64,000 nucleotides of DNA from Actinomyces sp. HPA0247 (lineage in GTDB: Bacteria > Actinomycetota > Actinomycetes > Actinomycetales > Actinomycetaceae): positions 107,055 through 171,054 of the forward strand of contig KE150450.1 in NCBI GenBank assembly GCA_000411415.1, in the 5' to 3' direction. Under the pieces are notes generated by a model. The model was not told the DNA's origin. It saw only the letters and a list, made by a program, of their open reading frames with translations, and did no database searches. Both the position numbers and the translations under genes were made by a program. Numbering within the stretch: position 1 is the first letter of the stretch; the number at the start of each line of letters is the position of its first letter. Below are positions 26,684-34,501 of the stretch, piece by piece.

Positions 26684-27865
26684 ATGACCTCCCCGAAGAG
26701 CCCCCTCGAACTGGCAGCCCTGGCCACCGCCGCCGTCCCCGGTATGCGCGTCACCGCCCTGCGCCCGCCCTCCTACAGCGACGAGCTCTCTACCGTGACC
26801 GGCATCGAAGACGCCGCAGGCAACCGCTGGATCGTCACCTGCCCCCACGAGGAGGTCTCCGGCCCCGCCCTCGAAGCGACCTCCGGAATCCTCGACCGCC
26901 TCGGGCAGGCACACGACCACGACTACATCCCCTTCGACGTGCCCCGACTGGCCGGGCAAGCCAAGCTTGCACATGGCGGAAGCGTCTACGTCCACCGCGA
27001 TCCGGGCGGCACCGCCCCCACGGACGAGGACCTCGACACGGACCCGCTCCTGCCCGCCTCTCTCGGACGCGCCCTCGCAGCTCTCCACAACCTCCCCGAG
27101 ACCGTGTTTTCCGCGATCGGACTGCCCACCTACACGGCCATCGAATGCCGCGACCGCAACCTCGCACTCCTCGACGAGGCCGCCCGCGAGGTCACCATTC
27201 CCGCCGCCCTGTGGAGCCGCTGGGAAGCCGCCCTCGAAGACGTCTCCCTCTGGCGATTCCCCGCCGCCCCCGTCCACGGCGACATCCAAGAACACTGCCT
27301 GTCCGTCAAACGCGGTTCACTCCTGGCCATCAGCGGCTGGACCAGCGCGCACGTGGGCGACCCCGCCCTCGACATCGCATGGATCCAGGCCACCGCATCC
27401 GATGCATTCCTCGAACGCTTCCGCGAAACCTACGGCCACGAGCGCCGCGCTACCGACCTGCACGTCTTTACACGCGCACAGCTCATGAGCGAGATCGCCC
27501 TCGTCCGCTGGCTCGTCCACGGCCTCCACGCCGAAGACGCTTCCGTCGTCGACGAGGCACGCGCCATGCTCGACGACCTCGCCAAGGACCTCGACGGCGA
27601 ACCCCTCCTGCCCTCGCACGCATCCGCGATGGGGGCCCGCATCTCCCTGACCCCCGTCGAGTCTCCCTCCGCCTCGCCGATCGAGGCCTCGGAACCCACG
27701 CCGAGCGCAGCGGACGAAGCCGACGAGGACGCCACCGGCGAACCCACCGTCCCCGTCTCGCGCCCCGCCTCCGCACTCAGGCGCAAGCTCGCACAAGGCG
27801 AAGTCGACCCCGCAGCCCCCACCGAGCGCCTCAGCCTCGGCCCTGACGGCACGCTGCTGCGCTAA
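26684..27865 (+). CDS. Phosphotransferase (APH/kinase fold) with disordered C-terminus
   Basis: 393 residues. The APH core is recognisable. An N-terminal lobe reads YSDELSTVTGIEDAAGNRWI, the catalytic Brenner-type loop is FPAAPVHGDIQEHCLSVKRG (HGD, His-Gly-Asp) and the metal-binding Asp is in AHVGDPALDIAWI. The last 80 residues are Pro/Ser/Glu-rich and end VSRPASALRRKLAQGEV; this tail looks unstructured. Related actinobacterial proteins are annotated macrolide 2'-phosphotransferase-like, but the substrate is not predictable, and resistance should not be assumed. Convergent with the DUF2304 gene; a bidirectional hairpin separates them. Confidence 0.75.
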   Translation: MTSPKSPLELAALATAAVPGMRVTALRPPSYSDELSTVTGIEDAAGNRWIVTCPHEEVSGPALEATSGILDRLGQAHDHDYIPFDVPRLAGQAKLAHGGSVYVHRDPGGTAPTDEDLDTDPLLPASLGRALAALHNLPETVFSAIGLPTYTAIECRDRNLALLDEAAREVTIPAALWSRWEAALEDVSLWRFPAAPVHGDIQEHCLSVKRGSLLAISGWTSAHVGDPALDIAWIQATASDAFLERFRETYGHERRATDLHVFTRAQLMSEIALVRWLVHGLHAEDASVVDEARAMLDDLAKDLDGEPLLPSHASAMGARISLTPVESPSASPIEASEPTPSAADEADEDATGEPTVPVSRPASALRRKLAQGEVDPAAPTERLSLGPDGTLLR

Positions 27866-27920
27866 CCGCACCGAGCCGCCCGCGGACCACCCGCCCGGGA
27901 GCGCTCCGACGTCACAAACC

Positions 27921-27952
27921 GGGGCCCGCCAGGTTTCCACCTGACGGGCCCC
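27921..27952. terminator. Bidirectional hairpin terminator
   Basis: GGGGCCCGCCAGGT-TTCC-ACCTGACGGGCCCC, a 14-bp stem with one mismatch, between the convergent APH-like and DUF2304 genes. Confidence 0.75.
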
Positions 27953-27983
27953 GACCTCGTTGATTGCCTTGAAGGCGAGCGCC

Positions 27984-28376
27984 TCAGCGGGAGCGATCAT
28001 CCCCCTCACCCGATGCCTCGAGAGCATCAACACGGCGCTGCAGATCCTCCAGCTGGAGGCGCAAGATCGCAGCCTCCTCCGTCAGGCGACGACGATCCTC
28101 ATCCGAACGCGACAGATCCACCGAAAAACGCAGCGACAGGAGCAGCAACACCACGCCGGCCACAAAGTAGCCCAAATTCAGCGGAACAACGACACCCAGC
28201 TGCATCGCCGTCCACTTCAGTGTCTGCGGGAAAATGGAGAGCAGCGCGGTAAAGAACGCGATGCAATACCACCACAGACCGTAGCGCTCCTTCAGACCCG
28301 AGTTACGCATCTTGACGAACACCATCACCAAGATGATGATCGCGAACACCAGTCCAAGCACATAGGTGGGGCTCAT
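27984..28376 (-). CDS. DUF2304 membrane protein, partner of glycosyltransferase
   Basis: 130 residues: three transmembrane helices (VLGLVFAIIILVMVFVKM, YCIAFFTALLSIFPQTL, GYFVAGVVLLLLSLRFSVDL) with the conserved GLKERYGLWW between the first two. A cytoplasmic coiled coil follows (RRLTEEAAILRLQLEDLQRR, VDALEASGEGD). DUF2304 proteins are regularly encoded next to DPM1-like glycosyltransferases and are thought to anchor or assist them. Here the start overlaps the stop of the GT2 gene by 4 nt. A second GT2-DUF2304 pair lies at 43728-44875. Confidence 0.85.
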   Translation of the reverse strand: MSPTYVLGLVFAIIILVMVFVKMRNSGLKERYGLWWYCIAFFTALLSIFPQTLKWTAMQLGVVVPLNLGYFVAGVVLLLLSLRFSVDLSRSDEDRRRLTEEAAILRLQLEDLQRRVDALEASGEGDDRSR

Positions 28377-29128
28377 GCGTTCTCCTCCGGCGCCTGGGCG
28401 ACCTTCTCACCGGGGCGCGAGAGAGAAACCGCGAGGGCCATCGTCGCACGCACCAGGAACAGCGCCGATTTAATCGGATTATGCGAGGGCTCCCCGCCGG
28501 CCCGCGGGTGCATCTGCACGCCAACCTCACGCACGACCAGGTGCGAGCGCGCCGCAATGACGAGCGCACCAATCGTGTCACCCAGGTACTCAGCCGGGTA
28601 ATTGTGCGCAAACAGCGCCAACGCCCGGGGACCGTAGAGCTTGAAGCCACTCGTCGTATCACTGAGGCGAGTCTTGCACACGCGCGAGAGGATCAACGAG
28701 AAGAGGTTCATTGCCCACTTACGAGGACCCCGCGCACGATAGTCGCCCTTGCCCGCAAAACGCGAACCGATCACGACGTCCGCATGCTCGCGCGAAGCCG
28801 TCTCGATCAGGGTCTCAATCTCGCGCGGATCATGCTGGCCATCCGCGTCGAGCTGACACGCGTACTCGTACCCCATGCGCTGGGCGTACTGGAAGCCGGC
28901 GCGCATGGCGCCGCCGACACCCAGATTGAGGGGCAGGTCAAGGACGGCGACGCCCGCGGCGCGCGCGATATCGGCGGTCGCATCCGTCGACCCGTCGGAG
29001 ACCACGAGAATGTCCGCGAAAGAAGGCTTCTCAACCTTCACCATCTCGAGGACATCACCGAGCACCTCCTCCTCGTTCCACGCAGGGATGACGATGAGCA
29101 GGCGGGATTGAGCGCTGGGACGGCTCAC
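28373..29128 (-). CDS. DPM1-like family 2 glycosyltransferase
   Basis: 251 residues. The GT-A core has LLIVIPAWNEEEVLGDVLEM, ILVVSDGSTDATADIA and the metal-binding DADGQHDPREIETLI. The acceptor-side motif DVVIGSRFAGKG and TSGFKLYGPRALALF complete the dolichyl-phosphate-mannose-synthase-like pattern. It most likely transfers a sugar to polyprenyl phosphate or a related lipid acceptor; the sugar is not predictable. Its stop overlaps the start of the DUF2304 partner and its start lies directly after rmlA, so rmlA-GT2-DUF2304 is one operon. Confidence 0.88.
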   Translation of the reverse strand: MSRPSAQSRLLIVIPAWNEEEVLGDVLEMVKVEKPSFADILVVSDGSTDATADIARAAGVAVLDLPLNLGVGGAMRAGFQYAQRMGYEYACQLDADGQHDPREIETLIETASREHADVVIGSRFAGKGDYRARGPRKWAMNLFSLILSRVCKTRLSDTTSGFKLYGPRALALFAHNYPAEYLGDTIGALVIAARSHLVVREVGVQMHPRAGGEPSHNPIKSALFLVRATMALAVSLSRPGEKVAQAPEENA

Positions 29129-30001
29129 TCAGAGCCCCTCGCGCTCAAGCAGCTCAAGCAGGTACGCACCGTAGCCGGACTTCACCAGGGGTTCGGCGCG
29201 CTGGCGCAGCCCCTCGTCGTCAATGAAGCCCATGCGCCACGCGACCTCCTCGGGGGCGCCGATCTTCATGCCCTGGCGGGCCTCAACCGTGCGCACGAAA
29301 GCCGTGGCGTCGGCGAGGGAGTCGAACGTGCCCGTGTCCAGCCACGCGGTGCCGCGCGGCAGGACCTCGACCTTAAGCTTGCCGGCCTCGAGGTAGGAGC
29401 GGTTCACATCGGTAATCTCGTACTCGCCGCGCGCACTCGGCTTGAGGTTGCGGGCAATCTCGACCACGTCGTTGTCGTAGAAGTACAGGCCGGGCACCGC
29501 GTAGTTCGACTTGGGGTTCTCGGGCTTCTCCTCGATCGACAGAGCATTGTACTCCTCGTCGAATTCCACGACACCGTACGCACGCGGATTGGACACGTGG
29601 TAGGCGAAGACCGCGCCGCCGTCGGGGTCGACGTGGCGACGCAGCTGGGCGCCCATGCCGGGGCCGTAGAAGATGTTGTCGCCCAGGACCAGGGCGGCGC
29701 TGTCATTGCCCACGTGATCGGCACCGAGCACGAAAGCCTGCGCGAGGCCGTTGGGCTCGTGCTGGACCGCGTAGGAGATGTTGACGCCGAGCTGGCTGCC
29801 GTCGCCCAGCAGGCGATGGAAGGAGGGCGCGTCATGCGGCGTGGTGATGACGAGCACCTCGGAAATACCCGCCAGCATCAGGGTTGACAGCGGGTAGTAG
29901 ATCATCGGCTTGTCATAGACGGGGACGAGCTGCTTCGATGTCCCCAGCGTGATCGGGTTCAGACGGGTGCCCGAGCCGCCCGCCAGGATGATGCCTTTCA
30001 T
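29129..30001 (-). CDS. rmlA: Glucose-1-phosphate thymidylyltransferase
   Basis: 290 residues, normal for RmlA. The nucleotide-binding signature is [20 protein letters not shown] and the sugar-site region is [51 protein letters not shown] and the C-terminal helical part are all present. It makes dTDP-glucose from dTTP and glucose-1-phosphate, the first step toward dTDP-L-rhamnose. GCGGAGG lies 4 nt before the ATG at 30001. Divergent from the rmlC-rmlD fusion; the 195-bp gap holds both promoters. rmlB (4,6-dehydratase) is not in the window. Confidence 0.95.
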   Translation of the reverse strand: MKGIILAGGSGTRLNPITLGTSKQLVPVYDKPMIYYPLSTLMLAGISEVLVITTPHDAPSFHRLLGDGSQLGVNISYAVQHEPNGLAQAFVLGADHVGNDSAALVLGDNIFYGPGMGAQLRRHVDPDGGAVFAYHVSNPRAYGVVEFDEEYNALSIEEKPENPKSNYAVPGLYFYDNDVVEIARNLKPSARGEYEITDVNRSYLEAGKLKVEVLPRGTAWLDTGTFDSLADATAFVRTVEARQGMKIGAPEEVAWRMGFIDDEGLRQRAEPLVKSGYGAYLLELLEREGL

Positions 30002-30045
30002 GTTGCCTCCGCTTCCCGGCGCGCCCTCGAGTGGGTCGCGCGTCG

Positions 30046-30075
30046 TTGACAATTATCCCTATCACCGAGTATTTT
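30046..30075 (+). promoter_or_regulatory. Candidate promoter of the rmlC-rmlD fusion
   Basis: TTGACA (30046-30051), an 18-bp spacer and TATTTT (30070-30075) in an AT-rich stretch of the divergent gap. It would give a leader of about 115 nt. A second -10-like TAGTAT near 30141 is an alternative. Confidence 0.4.
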
Positions 30076-30196
30076 TCCACAACTTTGCCCCTGCGCGCGC
30101 CCATGGGGCGGCGCACACCGCCGCGAGGGTGTAGATCGGATAGTATTTACATGGAATGTTACGTCCGCACACAATCCACGCACGTAAGGAAGAACC

Positions 30197-31624
30197 ATGG
30201 CGCCCACCGCTAAGCCCCTGGGGATTACGACCACGCCGATCCCCGGCTTTTTGCGCATTGATCTGACTGTTCACGGCGATAATCGAGGCTGGTTCAAGGA
30301 GAACTGGCAGCGCGAAAAGATGGTCGCGCTGGGCCTGCCGGATTTCGGCCCCGTGCAGAACAACATCTCGTTCAACGACGAGGTTGGGGTAACCCGCGGC
30401 ATTCACGCGGAGCCGTGGGACAAGTTCGTGTCGGTCGCAACCGGCCGCGTGTTCGGCGCATGGGTGGACCTGCGCGAAGGCCCTTCGTTCGGCACCGTCT
30501 ACACGACGATCATTGATCCGGGTGTCGCGGTCTTCGTGCCTAAGGGCGTAGGAAACTCCTACCAGACCCTGGAGCCGAACACGGCATACACGTACCTGGT
30601 CAACGACCACTGGTCGCCGGACGCGCGCTACACCTTCCTGAACCTGGCTGACGAGACGGCCGCCGTGGATTGGCCGATCCCGCTTGAGCGCGCCATCCTG
30701 TCGGACAAAGATAAGGCTCACCCGCGCATGGCGGAGGTGACCCCCTTCCCGGCTCCCGCCCCGGTGGGTCGCCGTGCGCTCGTGACGGGTGCGAATGGTC
30801 AGCTGGGCCGCGAGCTCATGCGCGCCCTGCCCGAGGCCGGCTTCACGGTCACGGGCGTGGACCTGCCCGAGGTCTCGATTTCCGACGCCGAGCAGGTGGC
30901 CGCGCTGCCGTGGGACGACATCGACGTGGTCATCAACGCTGCCGCGTGGACGAACGTGGACGGCGCCGAGACGCCCGAGGGACGCCGTGCGACCTGGCAG
31001 GCGAACTCGACCGGCCCGGCCGTCCTGGCGCGCGAGGCGACGGCTCACGGCGTGACGATGGTCCACATTTCGACTGAGTATGTCTTTGATGGCACTCAGG
31101 ATGTGCACCTTGAGGATGAGGCCCCCTCTCCCCTGGGCGCGTACGGCCAGTCGAAGGCGGGCGGCGACGCTGCGGTGGCCTCGACGCCGAAGCACTACAT
31201 CGTGCGCACCTCCTGGGTCGTGGGCGACGGCAAGAACTTCCTGAAGACCATGGCATCCCTGGCAGATCAGGGCATCTCCCCCTCGGTCGTGTCCGACCAG
31301 GTGGGTCGCCTGACCTTCACGTCCGACCTGGCGCGCGGCATCATTCACCTGCTGACCACCGGCGCCGAGTTTGGCACCTACAACCTCTCTGGTGAAGGCC
31401 CGGTCATGAGCTGGGCGCAGGTCGCCAAGCGGGTGTTCGAGCTGTGCGGCCGCGATCCGGAAGACGTCACGCCCGTGACCACGGAAGAGTACTTCGCTGG
31501 TCGCGAGGTGGCACCGCGTCCCCTGTCCTCCGTCCTGGACCTGACGAAGATCAAGGCCACCGGCTTCACCCCCGAAGATTCCTCGCAGCACATCGACTCC
31601 TACGTCGCATCCCTGCGCGGCTGA
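30197..31624 (+). CDS. rmlCD: Fused dTDP-4-dehydrorhamnose 3,5-epimerase / 4-reductase
   Basis: 475 residues. Residues 1-185 are RmlC-like: FLRIDLTVHGDNRGWFKENW, VGVTRGIHAEPWDKFVSVAT, VFVPKGVGNSYQTLEPNTAY. Residues about 195-475 are RmlD-like: Rossmann motif RRALVTGANGQLGRELMRAL, DVVINAAAWTNVDGAE, ISTEYVFDG and the YxxxK pair in GAYGQSKAGGD. The fusion is known in Actinomyces and bifidobacteria and would carry out the last two steps to dTDP-L-rhamnose. The epimerase catalytic His is kept (RGIHAEP), but the region matching the catalytic-Tyr motif reads YLVNDHWSP instead of the usual YKxTDYYxP, so epimerase activity is less certain. AAGGAAG precedes the ATG. Confidence 0.88.
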   Translation: MAPTAKPLGITTTPIPGFLRIDLTVHGDNRGWFKENWQREKMVALGLPDFGPVQNNISFNDEVGVTRGIHAEPWDKFVSVATGRVFGAWVDLREGPSFGTVYTTIIDPGVAVFVPKGVGNSYQTLEPNTAYTYLVNDHWSPDARYTFLNLADETAAVDWPIPLERAILSDKDKAHPRMAEVTPFPAPAPVGRRALVTGANGQLGRELMRALPEAGFTVTGVDLPEVSISDAEQVAALPWDDIDVVINAAAWTNVDGAETPEGRRATWQANSTGPAVLAREATAHGVTMVHISTEYVFDGTQDVHLEDEAPSPLGAYGQSKAGGDAAVASTPKHYIVRTSWVVGDGKNFLKTMASLADQGISPSVVSDQVGRLTFTSDLARGIIHLLTTGAEFGTYNLSGEGPVMSWAQVAKRVFELCGRDPEDVTPVTTEEYFAGREVAPRPLSSVLDLTKIKATGFTPEDSSQHIDSYVASLRG

Positions 31625-31637
31625 CTTGTGTTGCAGT

Positions 31638-31674
31638 GAGGCCCCGGTTGCTCACGGCGAGCACTCGGGGCCTC
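31638..31674 (+). terminator. Terminator of the rmlC-rmlD fusion
   Basis: GAGGCCCCGGTTGCTC pairs with GAGCACTCGGGGCCTC around ACGGC, 13 bp past the stop. Confidence 0.75.
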
Positions 31675-31795
31675 GCTGTATGTGGCTCAGTGTTGCCCCC
31701 GCTCGCCTGTTCTCACCGTTGACGCTGCCCCACACGCGTCTGAACGCCGACTGTCGCACAGCCGGGCGCACACACGCGGATGTGCACCCAACATC

Positions 31796-31913
31796 CGGAT
31801 AGGTAACGACGATACGGATAGGTTAGAAGCATGCGGATAGGTTAGTAACCTATCCACATCTGAATAACCTATCCGCATGCGCACAACCTATCCGGATGCG
31901 CACAACCTATCCG
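31796..31913. repeat. Inverted array C of CGGATAGGTTA units, 19-bp period
   Basis: Forward units begin at 31796 (CGGATAGGTAA), 31815 and 31834. Reverse units begin at 31846 (TAACCTATCCA), 31865, 31884 and 31903 (CAACCTATCCG). Every step is 19 bp and the centre is base 31845. A decayed fourth forward unit (CGGATGTGCAC) sits one period further left at 31777, which would make the array 4+4. Unlike arrays A and B it lies between two convergent genes, away from any start codon. Spacers again tend to end in ATG. Confidence 0.9.
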
Positions 31914-32026
31914 GATGCACACGATCGAGGGGTAGCTGTGGACGCTCAACCACCGGAGCGCAGCATCACCGGAGCACCCCACAACACCGGGACACTCCAG
32001 AGCACCACTACGCGTCCCCACCAATT

Positions 32027-32131
32027 TCGCATGCAATTCCCCGACACCTCTTTCAACTTTTGAAATCACAACGTTGGTATTCCAACGTTTTCTCGATACT
32101 GCAAAACAGACCTGATGGGAATTGCATGCGA
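32027..32131. repeat. 105-bp AT-rich element with inverted ends TCGCATGCAATT (copy 1)
   Basis: The left end ATTTCGCATGCAATTCCC is exactly complementary to the right end GGGAATTGCATGCGAAAT. The interior is AT-rich and contains the hairpin AACGTTGG-TATT-CCAACGTT. A second element with the same ends and similar length but a different interior lies at 38204-38310. The 614-bp gap between the rml fusion and the amidase holds this element, array C and two terminators, and no gene I can support. Confidence 0.8.
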
Positions 32132-32175
32132 AATGGGAGGCGGCATAAAGCGCGAGGGATCTTGCACATACACCA

Positions 32176-32225
32176 ACGAGGCCGGGGCCAGCCGCACTCA
32201 CACGCGCGGCTGGCCCCGGCCTCGT
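32176..32225 (-). terminator. Amidase-gene terminator made of an inverted ACGAGGCCGGGG pair
   Basis: ACGAGGCCGGGGCCAGCCGC and GCGGCTGGCCCCGGCCTCGT form a perfect 20-bp stem with a 10-nt loop, 14 bp past the amidase stop. Confidence 0.85.
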
Positions 32226-32238
32226 CACGGAACAACTC

Positions 32239-34299
32239 TCAGAAGTAGGCCTTCATCATAGACACCAGGTCGTAGCCGTAGTTCTTGGCAGCGGCCCAAC
32301 CGGTATGGCTCGGGTTCTCCTGGATGCCCAGGTACTCGACGACGGGTGCCGCACCCTTGCGCACGTAGGTGAAGCGCGGGTCGACGACCGCGTTCGCGAG
32401 CGACGCCGTGGTCACCGAGGAGTCCGCGTAGGCGCGCAGGTGCTGGACCTGGGCGCGGATGCCGGTGCGCACGTCTGGGAAGGAGGCCCCCGTCGCGCCG
32501 CCGCCGACAGCGCCGATGCCGGAGAAGTTGTACTGACTCACGCTCACGTCACCGCCGAAGCGCAGCCAGCCCGTCTCCTTCATGGCCTGCACGAAGACCA
32601 GCTCGGGGGACACACCCTCGGCCACGGCCTCGTCGTAAACGATGGACGCGAAGTCACGGATCGTCGGCGCACCGCCAGCGGCAAGCGCACTCGGATAGCT
32701 GTAGCCCGCCTGATCCCAGGCGTCTTCCATCTCATCGATGACCTCGGAGCGCGAGGCGGTGGGTGCACTCATGATGAGGCGCTGACCCGCGGCGTTCGTC
32801 ACGGAGGCGTTACGATCGGCCGAACGAGAAGCCGCAGGAGCACCGCTACCATCCGCATAGCCCAACCACGCGCCGGAGGACGCGAAGTTGGATGCGCGGC
32901 CCTCAACGGTGACCGTGCCGGTCGCCATAGCACCCGAGTTCGGGTCCAGCCAGTACCAGGCGCCATCGAGGAGCCAACCGGTGCTCATCGCGCCGGAGGA
33001 CTGCATGTGGTACCAGGTGCCGCCGACCTTGACCCAGCCGGTCACCATGGCGCCGTCCCCGTCCAGGTAGTACCACGTGCCGCCGTCGAGGAGCCAGCCG
33101 GTGACCATCTGACCATTGGGCCGCATGTAGTACCAGCGGTTATCATCCTCAGTCAGCTGCCAGCCGGTGAGCATGCGCGCGTCGTCTTCGAAGAGATACC
33201 AGGCGCCGCCGACGTTGGCCCAACCGATAGCTGCCGCGCCGTTGGCACGCAGCCAGTACCAGTTGTTACCGTCCTTGAGCCAGCCGGTGGCCATGACACC
33301 GTCGGAGCCGAGGAAGTACCAGGAGCCGCCGTCCTTCACCCATCCAGTGGCCATATCGCCGTCGGGACGCAGGTAGTACCACTTGCCGTCTTCCTGCTTC
33401 CAACCCGTCACCATGGCGGTGGAGTCGTCGAAGAAGTAGCGGCGTCCATTGATCGTGGACCAGCCGCGGATCGTCCGCTTGTCAGCACCCGCCCAGTACC
33501 AGCGACCGCCGGTGGAGAACCAGCCGGTCTTAGCGGTGCCATTGGAGATGAAGCTCCAGGAGTTGCCGTCTGCGCGCCAGGTGCCCTTGCTCAGGCCGTA
33601 CGCCTGGGCGATGCCGGTGGCATCGGCGATGCCGAGTGAGCGCACGAAGTTCGCGTCGTGCAGGAGTGCGGCGTCGGACGCGGAGGTCACGAAGGCATGC
33701 TCGACGATAATGCCGGTCATGTTCTCTTCGCGGGCCTGGCGGATGATCGCGTAGTAGTCGCCAGTGGAGCCGTCCGGGTAGTCGTAGTAGGGGTTGTCGC
33801 GTGTCTTGATGCCGCGGTCAGCCAGCCCGAGGCTGGTGAGCTGCTTCTGGATGGCGTTGGACAAGGTACGTCCCTGCGTGTGGGTGGCGTAATTGTACGA
33901 GGAAGAGTTTCCGTACCAGACCTCGGCGCCCTTCGCGATGGGCGAGCCCGAGTTGAAGTGGATGGAGACGAGGGCGTCCGCATCCGCCGCAGCTGCCATG
34001 TCGACGCGGCTCGACAGGTCGGCGCTGGTGTTTTCCGAGGGACGGGTGTCCGTCGTGCGGGTCATGACGACGCGCACGCCGTCGTAGCTTTCCAGTTCTT
34101 CCTTCAGGGCCAGGGAGACCGCGAGGGTCAGGTCCTTTTCACGCAGGCCGTTGGCGACCGCACCGGGGTCTGAGCCGCCGTGACCGGGGTCAATGGCGAT
34201 CGTGATGCCAGCTGCGTGCGCCGGCGGCACGAGGGCCGATACGGCGGCACCGAGGGCCAGGACGAGCCCGGCGACGATGGTCCTCCACGAGGAGCGCAT
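32239..34299 (-). CDS. Bifunctional autolysin: N-acetylmuramoyl-L-alanine amidase, cell-wall-binding repeats, glucosaminidase
   Basis: 686 residues. Signal peptide 1-29 (TIVAGLVLALGAAVSALVPP). Amidase_3 domain (about 31-235) with the zinc-site motifs IAIDPGHGGSDPGA, GLREKDLTLA, ALVSIHFNSG and the catalytic Glu in GIIVEHAFVTS. Then about a dozen 20-residue aromatic repeats of choline-binding/glucan-binding type (GWFSTGGRWYW, GWVKDGGSWYFLGSDGVMAT, GWLLDGGTWYYLDGDGAMVT; about 238-490). The C-terminal domain (about 545-686) resembles a Bax/FlgJ-type glucosaminidase (FIDMKET-like VQAMKETGWLRFGGDVSVSQ, YNFSGIGAVGGG). It probably cleaves peptidoglycan at two bond types while bound to a wall polymer. 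It is embedded in polysaccharide genes but has its own promoter and terminator. Confidence 0.9.
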   Translation of the reverse strand: MRSSWRTIVAGLVLALGAAVSALVPPAHAAGITIAIDPGHGGSDPGAVANGLREKDLTLAVSLALKEELESYDGVRVVMTRTTDTRPSENTSADLSSRVDMAAAADADALVSIHFNSGSPIAKGAEVWYGNSSSYNYATHTQGRTLSNAIQKQLTSLGLADRGIKTRDNPYYDYPDGSTGDYYAIIRQAREENMTGIIVEHAFVTSASDAALLHDANFVRSLGIADATGIAQAYGLSKGTWRADGNSWSFISNGTAKTGWFSTGGRWYWAGADKRTIRGWSTINGRRYFFDDSTAMVTGWKQEDGKWYYLRPDGDMATGWVKDGGSWYFLGSDGVMATGWLKDGNNWYWLRANGAAAIGWANVGGAWYLFEDDARMLTGWQLTEDDNRWYYMRPNGQMVTGWLLDGGTWYYLDGDGAMVTGWVKVGGTWYHMQSSGAMSTGWLLDGAWYWLDPNSGAMATGTVTVEGRASNFASSGAWLGYADGSGAPAASRSADRNASVTNAAGQRLIMSAPTASRSEVIDEMEDAWDQAGYSYPSALAAGGAPTIRDFASIVYDEAVAEGVSPELVFVQAMKETGWLRFGGDVSVSQYNFSGIGAVGGGATGASFPDVRTGIRAQVQHLRAYADSSVTTASLANAVVDPRFTYVRKGAAPVVEYLGIQENPSHTGWAAAKNYGYDLVSMMKAYF

Positions 34300-34333
34300 A
34301 GTGATCCTTCGAGTTGCTGATGTGACAGTCGTG

Positions 34334-34379
34334 ATTGTAGGTACTTATGATGTAACTGTAAACATGAGAATGGTTACAT
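34334..34379 (-). promoter_or_regulatory. Amidase promoter with overlapping inverted repeat
   Basis: On the minus strand TTTACA (34362-34357), a 17-bp spacer and TACAAT (34339-34334). An inverted repeat ATGTAAC (34350-34356) / GTTACAT (34373-34379), separated by 16 bp, brackets the -35 element, so a bound dimeric regulator could block or aid polymerase. Confidence 0.55.
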
Positions 34380-34501
34380 GCATGAACTAATACGAACTAA
34401 AACGATTGCTTTTCCGCATGTGAGACGAGGCCGAGTCCCCCAGAGAACACCGCGCGGCATCGCCGCCGTGTCAGCGTCACAGAGAAGAGAAACCGCCAGT
34501 C

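Noticed and set aside
26684-27865. Calling the APH-fold gene an antibiotic-resistance gene
   Set aside because: Only the general kinase fold is supported; the substrate cannot be read from the sequence.
31796-31913. Regularly spaced repeats as a CRISPR array
   Set aside because: The units are 11 bp with 8-bp spacers, inverted about a centre, and no cas genes are present; this is not CRISPR architecture.
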